Of a stretch of DNA of 64,000 bases, positions 6,714-14,911 are shown in pieces. Origin of the DNA: Gammaproteobacteria bacterium (ex Lamellibrachia satsuma). Lineage in GTDB: Bacteria; Pseudomonadota; Gammaproteobacteria; Chromatiales; Chromatiaceae. The notes below the pieces were generated by a model that had not been told where the DNA came from, did no database searches, and saw nothing but the letters and a program-made list of their open reading frames with translations. Numbering within the stretch: position 1 is the first letter of the stretch; every line of letters starts with the position of its first letter. A program made the position numbers and the translations under genes. The stretch is from NCBI GenBank assembly GCA_019623805.1, contig CP053680.1:4160423-4224422 (forward strand), written 5' to 3'.

Positions 6714-9191
6714 TTACCCAGGATAATTCAGCATGCTGATATTGCTGAATTTGATCTCTGACCCGGCTACAGCATCGCCAAACAGAAAACCCTGAACCAG
6801 ATCGCAGCCAAGCTCGTTAAGTAGCATTTTCTGATGCTCTGTCTCCACCCCTTCTGCGACCACATCCAGCTCCATGATTTTCGCCAGACTGATGATGGCC
6901 GTGACGATAGCGGCCCGGTCTTTGTTGATCTCCATATTCTGCACGAAGCTGCGGTCTATCTTCAAAATATGGATGGGGAAGCGCTGCAGATGTTCTAGCG
7001 ATGAATAGCCGGTTCCGAAGTCATCGATAGCAAGTTTTATCCCCATCGTCGATAGTTGAGTCAGTTGATCGATGGCCCGGTCAGTATCCTGCATGAGGCT
7101 GCTTTCCGTAATCTCCAGCATTAGATATTTAGGAGAGAGCCCCGACTGCTCCAAGGTCTCTTCGATCAATCTGACCAACCCTGGAGTTGAGAGTTGTCTG
7201 CCAGAGAGGTTGACGGCAACATGATCGGGCACCAGCCCGGTCTCGCGCCACTGGACCATCTGTTGACAGGCCTCTTTCAGTACCCACTCGCCGACGGGAA
7301 CCACCAGGCCCGTCTCCTCCAGAACAGGGAGGAAGCTGTCCGGTAACTGCATCGATCCATCCAGTTGTCTCCAGCGCAGCAGTGCCTCAACGGCTTCTAC
7401 CTTCCCGCTTGTGAGATTGATCTGTGGTTGATAGCAAAGTTCAAATTCGGCGTTATCCAATGCGCGTCTCAGGCCGTGTTCAAGCCGCAGAAACTCGGTG
7501 GCGCGAATATTCATGTCCGCAGTGTAGAATTCGAACCCATTGGACTTTTTTTCCTTCGAGCGATACATGGCTGTATCGGCATGCCGAATCAGCGATTCGG
7601 CATTCTCCGCATCATCCGGGAAAATGCTAATGCCGATGCTTGTACCGGCAAAGAGTTCATAGTCATCAATCTGGAAAGGACGCTGAAACAGAGCCAGGAT
7701 CTTTTCTGCCAGGGCGATGATGTCATCTGCCTTCTGAATATTCGGGATAACGAACGTGAACTCATCGCCACCAAAGCGTGCCACTGTATCCGCAGCACGC
7801 TTGGCATTCTGAAATCGCTCCGCCACTGCCTTCAGCAGACGATCTCCCACCTGATGCCCTAAAGTATCATTGATATTTTTGAATCGATCCAGATCAAGAA
7901 ACATCAATGCCAGACGGCTTTTTTCCCGTGCAGCCAGCTGCAACATCTGATTAAGGCGGTCAATAAAAAGCGCCCGGTTCGGCAGTCCGGTAACCAGGTC
8001 GAAATAGGCAAGATTGTGAATCTGTTGCGCCGCAGCGTGACGTTCTGTCATATCTTGCGAAACAAAGACCATGCCTTGATGGTGTTGGGAATGGGATAAC
8101 AGGGCAGCGGACAAAAGCACCGGAACACTACTGCCGTCGTGCCGGATAAAGGTTGCATCCTCGGCATTGACATCCTCCTGTTCCAGGATGAGTTCATACC
8201 ACTCCAATTGGTCGGACTTTGCCGGCAGCACCGAACTGAGGGGACTGTCCAGCAACTCATCTTCGTTGTAGCCTGTCAGATTGGAAAAAGCGCGGTTCAC
8301 CCTTTTGATCATTCCCTGCCGATCCGTTACCAACAGGGCATCCTTCATGCTGAAGAGGATCTCGTCCAGATACTCTTTTGAAATGGTTGTTTTTTCGAGT
8401 TGTCGCCCCATCTTTTCCAAAGCATGGGCCAAGTCGCCAATTTCATCAGGACGCTCGATCTGACTCGATGCCCGGTAGTCGTGGGCGCCGATACGTTCGG
8501 CAAGCCTGGCAAGCTTCCCGATAGGTGAGGTGAGATGGTTCGCGACAAGGGTGGCAGCCAGAATACCTATTCCACTTAAAGCGATTCCCAACAACAAGAC
8601 CGCGTAGATGTTGCGTTGACTATGGTGACTGCTGATCGATTCCAATCGCTTGTTTGATTGCGCCAGAGTTTTCTGCATCTCCTCCAGCGAAACACCGATC
8701 AGAATGCCGCCGAGCACAACACCCTCGCTGATGAATATTGGTGTCGCCAGATCCAGATGATTGTCCTCAATCTTGCTTTTTACCGATTTTTCTTGCAGTG
8801 AATTTGCGACGATTTGATGCCCGGTTGTCTTTCCAAATCCAGGAATTGTCTCTTTGCCGTCGTGGATGATTCTGCCTTGGGCATCGTAGACCATGGCATA
8901 GACAATATCGTGCTGAGAGACTGCGGTGCGCAGCAGCGTACCAATACTTTCCATGTCCAGTTCATAGAGCGGATTGACCAGACTTTGCGCAAGGACCTCT
9001 GCCAGGGTCTGTCCCTGGTGTTCCAACTGTTTAAAATGGACCTCCTTCAAGGCCGATGCGCTTGCGCTCTGATAGTCTTCGAAGGCCTCGTCGAACTGCA
9101 GGAAAAGTATCGTTGATACAGCCAAAACAACCCCTATGATCAGTATGAACATAATCATCGAGTATTTGCTCTGAAGGCGTGTTCCTATCAA
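6714..9191 (-). CDS. Membrane HAMP-PAS-GGDEF-EAL c-di-GMP signalling protein
   Basis: Dual-domain cyclic di-GMP enzyme of 825 aa. Membrane helices lie at about 11-33 and 194-217, enclosing a periplasmic sensor of about 160 residues. These are followed by HAMP (218-270), PAS (275-390), GGDEF (395-560) and EAL (575-815). The active motif GGDEF is intact at 474-478, and an inhibitory-site RxxD lies at 465-468, at the usual 5-residue distance. The EAL side keeps EALLRW (602-607), EITESS, DDFGTGYSSL and KIDRSF, so both activities look possible. Its start overlaps the stop of a periplasmic binding protein gene by 4 nt. That suggests the binding protein talks to the periplasmic sensor, as NspS does with MbaA in Vibrio; this is inference. 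Confidence 0.93.
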   Translation of the reverse strand: MIGTRLQSKYSMIMFILIIGVVLAVSTILFLQFDEAFEDYQSASASALKEVHFKQLEHQGQTLAEVLAQSLVNPLYELDMESIGTLLRTAVSQHDIVYAMVYDAQGRIIHDGKETIPGFGKTTGHQIVANSLQEKSVKSKIEDNHLDLATPIFISEGVVLGGILIGVSLEEMQKTLAQSNKRLESISSHHSQRNIYAVLLLGIALSGIGILAATLVANHLTSPIGKLARLAERIGAHDYRASSQIERPDEIGDLAHALEKMGRQLEKTTISKEYLDEILFSMKDALLVTDRQGMIKRVNRAFSNLTGYNEDELLDSPLSSVLPAKSDQLEWYELILEQEDVNAEDATFIRHDGSSVPVLLSAALLSHSQHHQGMVFVSQDMTERHAAAQQIHNLAYFDLVTGLPNRALFIDRLNQMLQLAAREKSRLALMFLDLDRFKNINDTLGHQVGDRLLKAVAERFQNAKRAADTVARFGGDEFTFVIPNIQKADDIIALAEKILALFQRPFQIDDYELFAGTSIGISIFPDDAENAESLIRHADTAMYRSKEKKSNGFEFYTADMNIRATEFLRLEHGLRRALDNAEFELCYQPQINLTSGKVEAVEALLRWRQLDGSMQLPDSFLPVLEETGLVVPVGEWVLKEACQQMVQWRETGLVPDHVAVNLSGRQLSTPGLVRLIEETLEQSGLSPKYLMLEITESSLMQDTDRAIDQLTQLSTMGIKLAIDDFGTGYSSLEHLQRFPIHILKIDRSFVQNMEINKDRAAIVTAIISLAKIMELDVVAEGVETEHQKMLLNELGCDLVQGFLFGDAVAGSEIKFSNISMLNYPG

Positions 9192-10114
9192 CGCAGTTTA
9201 CCTGCCAATCTGTCCATCTGTTGCCTGACGACCTCCAATACGGCGTTGGTTTCGTCATCAATTTCGTCGAACCGTGCTGTACGCTGATAGGAATAAAGCA
9301 CATCGCCGGCATCAGGATCACTATCAGCCTCAAGAAGAATTTTCTTGAGGCGTGCCTTGATTGCTGGATCCATGCCGGAACGAACCAATTCAAATCCTCT
9401 GGGCATTTTTTCAGCTCGATGGAAGATACGCAGATCTTTCTTGAAAGAAGGGGGGGTATGATCAGGTGTGTTCCAGTCAAGATCGTTATATGCACCGGCA
9501 TCAGCAAACCCCTGATGAACCCAGGTTGCAATGTTTATCTCTCCACCTGCAAAGCCGTAACCCACCTTATCCGGCGATGGTGTACTGCGGATGGTGTTGA
9601 GTTTTTCCGGATGCAACCCCTCCCCAAAGAGAATAGTCATAGGCACAAAAAAGGCTGTAGTCGAACCCGGGTCCTCTAAAGCAATACGTCTTCCCTGAAG
9701 ATCCTTCAGAGCGTGAATACCACTCTCTTTCCGTGTAAAAAAAACCGTATGATAGCCGGGCACACCTTTTTTCCACTTCCGCAGAATGATCTCCGCACCC
9801 GCCTGATCACGAAAGGCCAGGGATGAAAAAACTGTCTCGGTCACCCAGTCGACCTTCCCTTCCCTGAGATAGCGAATCATCTGTGCATTATTCCTAGCCA
9901 TTAAAACCCGGGTATGGGTAATGCCGAGGTCCCTCATCTTTTCCCCTACATAATCGACCATCGGCTTGAGGCGGATAAAGTGTTTACGTGGGCTGTCGCT
10001 GACCTTGCCGATAACCAGTGTCTGGGCTCGGAGAGCTTTTGAACCTGAAGCGACTGCATGACCAGAGACATAGAGCAAAATCGACACTGACAGAATGCAT
10101 CTGATGAGTCTCAA
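9188..10114 (-). CDS. PhnD-type periplasmic substrate-binding protein
   Basis: The 308-aa protein has a signal peptide (MRLIRCILSVSILLYVSGHAVAS) and a phosphate/phosphite/phosphonate ABC binding-protein fold. It contains LVIGKVSDSPRKHF near the N-terminus, a YLREGKVDWVTETVF segment, and the ligand-loop-like EDPGSTTAFFVP. There is no lipobox, so it should be soluble in the periplasm. No ABC permease or ATPase gene is adjacent. Instead it overlaps a GGDEF/EAL gene by 4 nt and follows a porin gene by 39 bp. That argues for a sensory rather than a transport role. The ligand cannot be told from the sequence; the PhnD fold also binds other oxyanions and small organics. Confidence 0.88.
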   Translation of the reverse strand: MRLIRCILSVSILLYVSGHAVASGSKALRAQTLVIGKVSDSPRKHFIRLKPMVDYVGEKMRDLGITHTRVLMARNNAQMIRYLREGKVDWVTETVFSSLAFRDQAGAEIILRKWKKGVPGYHTVFFTRKESGIHALKDLQGRRIALEDPGSTTAFFVPMTILFGEGLHPEKLNTIRSTPSPDKVGYGFAGGEINIATWVHQGFADAGAYNDLDWNTPDHTPPSFKKDLRIFHRAEKMPRGFELVRSGMDPAIKARLKKILLEADSDPDAGDVLYSYQRTARFDEIDDETNAVLEVVRQQMDRLAGKLR

Positions 10115-10153
10115 TATTGATGCCCCTTTTACGTCAGATCCAGTAGATGCGCA

Positions 10154-11557
10154 TCAGAAATCATATTGGCCACGAACCTGAAAGATGTGCGGATCATCCT
10201 CTTCTCCTGCCGCATCTGGCTCGGAATTGACAACGATGTAGTTGGCCATGAATCGGATATTCGGATTGACGTACCAATTGACCCCCGCTGTGGCATTCCA
10301 CTCTCTGCCGCCTTCGATATCCTGATCGTCCAGGTCGAGATGACTGTAACGCAGCGCCATCTCCCAGGCACCGGTGCCTTCTCCCCAACCAAAGTTGCTA
10401 TAGGGGGTAATGCGGCCGAAACGCCCCTGCGTGTGATCGTAGTTACGCGACTCGCCGGTGAGGAACCAACTGCCGGCAACGTAAAAACCATGGAAATCCA
10501 GACTCTCCATGTAGTCCTCTGAATTGACATAGGTCCGAACAAACTCACCTTGCAACGAAACCGGACCATGCACCATTGCAGCCTCCACTCCGATGCTGGT
10601 GGTATGTTCCATATGCTGGATCTTGTATTTCGATTTCCTGGTTTCGTATTGATTGGTATCCAGCAGGTAGTTGTTTGAATCCACTAAATGGGATTCCGGG
10701 TCGGTTCTGATACGAAAGACCGCCTCGTCATCCGAATCCCCTCCATAGGTGCGGGCAGTGCTGGAGAGGCCAAGATGCAAGACCCTGGTGTCGGTTGCAA
10801 CCGGTGCCCAAGTGCCGCGCAGACTAGCGCCCCATCCTTCGTCGTCGAGCCGGTCATCCCCATCATCCGCACCCTCACCAAAGATGCTGCCTGCCAGACT
10901 CCACTGACCACCATAGGTTTCGAAACCAACGCCGACATTTCGCCCCGGCGTCATGGCATTGATCAATGAGCGTTCCATGAATGTCTGGTTGGCTGAAGCG
11001 GTCATCTCCTCCAGGCTGAATGGTGTTTTAAACAGGCCAACCTTGAAACGGCTGTCACCCAGCGTGCGATATCCAAGCCAGGCATCCTTCAAACCGACAT
11101 CCTCACCGGCAAAGTCGATCTCCAGTTCGTATTCCCATGGACCGAAGAGCGTACCTTCAGCGCCAATGCGGGCGTACCGAATCTCTGCGGCGTTTCCCAT
11201 ATCTGTGATATCACTGTCATACCAGGCGGCATCTGCCGCTATCTGTGCAGTGAGCTGAAAACTTGATCTGCCGTCGTAGGACTCCGCCTTTACGCTGCCC
11301 CCCTGGGTGGAGACCATGACATCCACTGGTTCGGAGGTGGGTAGCGGGAGAGTTTGTTGTGCCAGCGGCTGTTTTGAGGATGGCGTGGGATCTTCTGCCG
11401 TCATGGCCGCCTTGAGTTGCTGGTGCTGGGCCTCTGTCAAGGTCCCGTTTTCCTTGAGCATGTCGATGAGCAGCAGCATTTGTTGTGGTCCAGCCTGAGC
11501 CAAATGCGGAGATAAGACTCCTGCTAATGTGAGGACACACGCTAGCTTATTACGCAT
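10154..11557 (-). CDS. Outer-membrane porin, phosphate-selective porin O/P family
   Basis: The 467-aa protein has a signal peptide ending near AQAG, then a short helical segment (LLLIDMLKENGTLTEAQHQQL), a Pro/Ser/Thr linker, and a long beta-barrel part from about residue 95. Barrel features include the porin O/P motif RYARIGAEGTLFGPWEYELEIDF, the segment FKVGLFKTPFSLEE and a C-terminal aromatic residue (VRGQYDF). It is the first gene before the binding-protein and GGDEF/EAL genes. The family includes OprP/OprO, which pass phosphate and polyphosphate. Selectivity here is not shown; a general anion or polyphosphate channel is also possible. Confidence 0.9.
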   Translation of the reverse strand: MRNKLACVLTLAGVLSPHLAQAGPQQMLLLIDMLKENGTLTEAQHQQLKAAMTAEDPTPSSKQPLAQQTLPLPTSEPVDVMVSTQGGSVKAESYDGRSSFQLTAQIAADAAWYDSDITDMGNAAEIRYARIGAEGTLFGPWEYELEIDFAGEDVGLKDAWLGYRTLGDSRFKVGLFKTPFSLEEMTASANQTFMERSLINAMTPGRNVGVGFETYGGQWSLAGSIFGEGADDGDDRLDDEGWGASLRGTWAPVATDTRVLHLGLSSTARTYGGDSDDEAVFRIRTDPESHLVDSNNYLLDTNQYETRKSKYKIQHMEHTTSIGVEAAMVHGPVSLQGEFVRTYVNSEDYMESLDFHGFYVAGSWFLTGESRNYDHTQGRFGRITPYSNFGWGEGTGAWEMALRYSHLDLDDQDIEGGREWNATAGVNWYVNPNIRFMANYIVVNSEPDAAGEEDDPHIFQVRGQYDF

Positions 11558-11871
11558 ACAAATTTCCCAATTACGACTGACTATTTATCAGAACCAGCCC
11601 GCATAGTACATAGTTATGAAACCTCGGTACACCTGCCCGTCTTCTGCGGGAATTTACTTCTTTTATATGGCAGAACGACTGACCAAGTGGGTGCTGCAGG
11701 TAAACACAGTAGAGCGATGACCCGGAAAAAGATCCCCGCTACAAGCAGACGGGATATAAATTGTAGGTACGATTCGCAGCAAGCTGCGGGAAATCTAACC
11801 CAGAGATTGAAGCCGCTGAGTGTGAGATGTCTGAAAGAGTGATTTTTTCTTGTTTCGAGTGGTCCCCCGCG
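11558..11871. other. Intergenic region between kdsB and the porin gene
   Basis: No gene was recognised in these 314 bases. The left part should hold the porin promoter on the minus strand; no confident hexamer pair was found. At 11759-11790 there is AATTGTAGG followed by CGCAGCAAGCTGCG (11775-11788), which resembles the element at 41807-41880. A T-rich run lies at 11841-11850, but it is not preceded by a clear stem. Confidence 0.5.
11759..11790. repeat. Copy of a dispersed CTACAATT/CGCAGC palindromic repeat
   Basis: AATTGTAGG, then CGA, then a CGCAGC-AA-GCTGCG palindrome. The same order AATTGTAGGGGCGA with CGCAGCGA occurs on the opposite strand at 41847-41880. The repeat relation was judged by eye and needs a genome search. 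Confidence 0.4.
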
Positions 11872-12630
11872 CTACCGGGATAGAACCTCGTCCACACGTT
11901 TCAGATCATCCTCGGTATCCACCCCGTGTCCTGCAGCCTCAATTGCCTGACTGATATGAATCTTCCCACCGTGCCAAAGCACTCTCAGCTGTTCCAGGGA
12001 TTCCGCCTGTTCGAGCGGAGCGTGAGCCCAGGAGACAAACTGCTTCAGATAACCTGCACGATAGGCATAAAGGCCGATATGACGGCTGAATGCCACAGCG
12101 GAAGGGAGGGATTCTCTGCCTTCGAGAAACTCATCCCGGTGCCAGGGAATCGGCGCCCGGCTGAAATAGAGTGCGTAACCTTCAATATCTGTCACGACCT
12201 TCACAATATGGGGATCGAATAGCATCTCATGGGATTCAATGGGGGCCGAGAGCGTGGTAACACCTGCCGGCTCGTGACTCTGCATATCGGCGGCCACCTG
12301 ATCGATCAACGACGCCGGCATGGTGGGCTCGTCACCCTGCAGATTCACCACGATGGTATCTGCGGCCCATTGCAGCTGCTCCACCACTTCGGCAATCCTG
12401 TCAGAACCGCTACGATGGTGCGCGGCGGTCATACAGACTTCTGCGCCAAAGGCCTTGGCCGTCTGACTGATGCGTTCATCATCTGTTGCGATGACCACTT
12501 CGTCAGCACCACTCTCCCGGGCTCGTTCGTAGACGTGCTGGATCATGGGCCTGCCTGCAATCTTCCGCAGTGGTTTTCCCGGCAGACGAACCGATGAGTA
12601 ACGTGCTGGAATGACAACTTTGAAATCCAT
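11872..12630 (-). CDS. kdsB: 3-deoxy-manno-octulosonate cytidylyltransferase KdsB
   Basis: Activates Kdo as CMP-Kdo for the lipopolysaccharide inner core. The 252-aa sequence opens with the nucleotide-binding signature VVIPARYSSVRLPGKPL and contains VNLQGDEPTMP, as in the family, and AFSRHIGLYAYR near the middle. Length matches the usual 245-255 aa. It is the last gene of comEC-exbB-exbD-lpxK-Trm112-kdsB, starting 5 bp after the Trm112 gene. The shared theme with lpxK is lipopolysaccharide synthesis. Confidence 0.97.
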   Translation of the reverse strand: MDFKVVIPARYSSVRLPGKPLRKIAGRPMIQHVYERARESGADEVVIATDDERISQTAKAFGAEVCMTAAHHRSGSDRIAEVVEQLQWAADTIVVNLQGDEPTMPASLIDQVAADMQSHEPAGVTTLSAPIESHEMLFDPHIVKVVTDIEGYALYFSRAPIPWHRDEFLEGRESLPSAVAFSRHIGLYAYRAGYLKQFVSWAHAPLEQAESLEQLRVLWHGGKIHISQAIEAAGHGVDTEDDLKRVDEVLSR

Positions 12631-12635
12631 ATCGA

Positions 12636-12824
12636 TCAGCCCTCGGGTACCTCTTCATCCGCCGCCAGTTCGCGCGCTTCGTCCTGCAACATTACCGGAA
12701 TGTCATCCCTGATCGGGAATGCCAGCCGATCAACCCTGCAGATAAGCTCTGCTGCTTTCTTATCATAGTAGAGATTGCCTTTGCAGAGCGGGCAAACAAG
12801 AATATCGAGCAGTTTATTATCCAT
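12636..12824 (-). CDS. Trm112 family zinc-ribbon protein (YcaR-like)
   Basis: A 62-aa protein with the Trm112/YcaR pattern: MDNKLLDILVCPLCKGNL (CxxC knuckle), then ELICRVDRLAFPIRDDIPVML. Bacterial members are small single-domain proteins commonly encoded between lpxK and kdsB, as here; their biochemical role is not well settled. In eukaryotes and archaea Trm112 activates methyltransferases, but nothing here shows a partner. The start overlaps the lpxK stop by 8 nt, so the two are probably co-translated. Confidence 0.92.
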   Translation of the reverse strand: MDNKLLDILVCPLCKGNLYYDKKAAELICRVDRLAFPIRDDIPVMLQDEARELAADEEVPEG

Positions 12825-13806
12825 TACACAACCTGTTGATGATTTGCGTCAGCTGTTGGATGAATCCGTCATCGAGCCTCGCGTCAGCGGGAACGTACCA
12901 GAGGCTTTTTCCCGCGAATGGTGTGCACTTTACCGCATCTTTCTCCGTCATGAGAACCGTCTTTTTTTGCAAAGGCAAAAGATCTTCTTCCACAAACGGG
13001 TGATGGTCCGGAAAGGGGTGGCGATTGATTCTCAGTCCGGCCGCTTCGAGCATGCTGAAAAAGCGTTCGGGATTACCGATGGCGGCGACAGCTTCGATCG
13101 GCTGCCCTGTGAACTCCGACAGACTTCGCTGCTGCTCGTTGTCAGCCAACAGCCGCGCTTTTTCTCCTTCAACCCGCATTTGAAAAGCATCGTGACGAAG
13201 TGGTTTCTCACCATTGACTACCAGCAGATCTACCTGATTGAGTCGGAATTGCCGCTCCCGGAGGGGACCGGCAGGGAGGCATAGTCCGTTGCCGAAGCCC
13301 CTTTTTCCGTCGATGACGACGATCTCTGCATCCCGTTGCAGCGCGTAGTGCTGCAAGCCATCGTCGGAGAGAATCAGGTCGCATGGATGTGCCGCTAGCA
13401 GCGCACGGGCCACGTCGGGACGATTAGGACCGGCAAAGACCGGACATCCCGAGCGACGTGCAAGCAGTACAGCCTCGTCCCCCACTTCCGACGCGCTACT
13501 ATCGACCGTAACCTCACGCGGCCAGGAGTCGGCCTTGCCACCATATCCTCGGGTGATGATGCCCGGCTGCAATCCTCTGCCCTTCAACCACTCTGCGAGC
13601 CAGATGACCAGCGGAGTCTTACCGGTGCCGCCGACGGTGATATTGCCTATGATGATAACCGGAACCGATATCCGCTCACGGCTCAGAAGACCGGTCCGAT
13701 AGGCAATCCGGCGTAGCCATGACAACAGACAGAAGAGCAGGGAAAACGGCAGGAGGATCAGACTGACCGGGTTCCATCCTTCCCAGTAGTGATCGATGCT
13801 TTTCAA
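12817..13806 (-). CDS. lpxK: Tetraacyldisaccharide 4'-kinase LpxK
   Basis: Inner-membrane kinase that phosphorylates the lipid A precursor at the 4' position. The 329-aa protein has an N-terminal membrane anchor (LILLPFSLLFCLLSWLRRIAY), the P-loop GNITVGGTGKTPLVIW near residue 55, and downstream segments GDEAVLLARR and LSDDGLQHYAL typical of LpxK. It overlaps exbD by 4 nt at the start and the Trm112 gene by 8 nt at the end. The msbA flippase gene that often precedes lpxK is absent; exbB-exbD stand in that position. Confidence 0.96.
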   Translation of the reverse strand: MKSIDHYWEGWNPVSLILLPFSLLFCLLSWLRRIAYRTGLLSRERISVPVIIIGNITVGGTGKTPLVIWLAEWLKGRGLQPGIITRGYGGKADSWPREVTVDSSASEVGDEAVLLARRSGCPVFAGPNRPDVARALLAAHPCDLILSDDGLQHYALQRDAEIVVIDGKRGFGNGLCLPAGPLRERQFRLNQVDLLVVNGEKPLRHDAFQMRVEGEKARLLADNEQQRSLSEFTGQPIEAVAAIGNPERFFSMLEAAGLRINRHPFPDHHPFVEEDLLPLQKKTVLMTEKDAVKCTPFAGKSLWYVPADARLDDGFIQQLTQIINRLCNG

Positions 13807-14222
13807 GGACTCTTCGGCTTATGCGCAGCAAAAGTCATGTGCAGAAAACCGAGCTGGCTTGCTGCATCCATCACCGTCATTACCGATTGGTGGGGCGTCT
13901 TGGCGTCCGCATTAATGATGACCGGAAGGTCTTTCTTCTCCCCTGCGGCTTTTGTGATGGCCTTTTTCAGGGTTTCGATCTCGGTATTGATGACTTCCTG
14001 CTGATTGACGTAGAAGGTACCCGACGCATCAATGGTAATATCGAGCACATCCGCCGCTGTCTGCGCCTCTTCTCCGGCAGCTTCCGGCAGCTCAACCTCA
14101 ATCTGGGTCTCCCGGTCGAAGGTGGTCGAAACCATGAAGAAGATCAGCAGCAGGAAAACCACGTCGATCAACGGCGTGATATCGACCTCAATGGCTTTTT
14201 TTCGGTGCGGCCGCAGGTTCAC
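13803..14222 (-). CDS. exbD: Biopolymer transport protein ExbD
   Basis: TolR/ExbD family proton-channel subunit of 139 aa, with a cytoplasmic N-terminus, one membrane helix carrying Asp20 (DITPLIDVVFLLLIFFMV) and a periplasmic domain. Paired with exbB upstream (4-nt overlap). The location between comEC/exbB and lpxK is the one known from Pseudomonas. No tonB or TonB-dependent receptor gene is nearby, so the energised partner is unknown; it could serve a TonB elsewhere or an envelope process linked to lipid A. Confidence 0.93.
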   Translation of the reverse strand: MNLRPHRKKAIEVDITPLIDVVFLLLIFFMVSTTFDRETQIEVELPEAAGEEAQTAADVLDITIDASGTFYVNQQEVINTEIETLKKAITKAAGEKKDLPVIINADAKTPHQSVMTVMDAASQLGFLHMTFAAHKPKSP

Positions 14223-14839
14223 CCGGAGACCCGTTCCCGCTCACCGTGGATCACCTCCACCAGTTTCAATGCCTGCTCCTCCATGCCCAGCACCAGTTTA
14301 TCGACAAGCCCGGTGAAATAGCGATGGAACATCAGACTGGGAATGGCAACGGAGAGACCGGCCGCCGTGGTTATTAGTGCTTCGGAAATGCCGCCGGCCA
14401 AAACGCCCGGATCGCCGACCCCTGCAGTCACGATGGCGCCGAACACTTTGATCATTCCAAATACTGTACCCAATAACCCCAGCAGTGGTGCAATGGAAGC
14501 GATGGTACCCAAGGTGTTGAGGTAGCGTTCAAGTTCCAGCACCACCTGACGTCCCACCTCTTCAATACTCTCTTTCATGACCTCTTTGGAGTGGTGCCGA
14601 TTCACCATGCCAGCAGCAAGGATTCGCCCGAGAGGAGAGCTTTTGCGTAATTTCTCCAGATCGGCGCGCTCTAGCTGATTCTCATTGTGTAATTTCCAAA
14701 GTTGCTGCATCAAAATTGCAGGCATTACCCTTCTGCGGCGAAGGGACCAGAAGCGTTCCAGGACAATCGCGAGGGCAACGATGGAACAGGCAATGATGGG
14801 AGCCATGAGCAACCCGCCCGCTTTTACAAATTCAAACAC
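14219..14839 (-). CDS. exbB: MotA/TolQ/ExbB proton channel family protein ExbB
   Basis: Inner-membrane stator of 206 aa. One helix lies near residues 10-30 (LLMAPIIACSIVALAIVLERF), a cytoplasmic loop follows, then two helices with the family motif LLGLLGTVFGMIKVFGAI and GGISEALITTAAGLSVAIPSL. It starts 72 bp after the comEC stop on the same strand and overlaps exbD by 4 nt. Distinct from TolQ at 2434-3108, which lies in the tol operon. Confidence 0.93.
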   Translation of the reverse strand: MFEFVKAGGLLMAPIIACSIVALAIVLERFWSLRRRRVMPAILMQQLWKLHNENQLERADLEKLRKSSPLGRILAAGMVNRHHSKEVMKESIEEVGRQVVLELERYLNTLGTIASIAPLLGLLGTVFGMIKVFGAIVTAGVGDPGVLAGGISEALITTAAGLSVAIPSLMFHRYFTGLVDKLVLGMEEQALKLVEVIHGERERVSG

Positions 14840-14911
14840 TGTAGTCTGGACCTCTTGGGAATATACTGATAATCATACTGTATCTGTGCATGGCTCCGAA
14901 AGGGAACGGGT

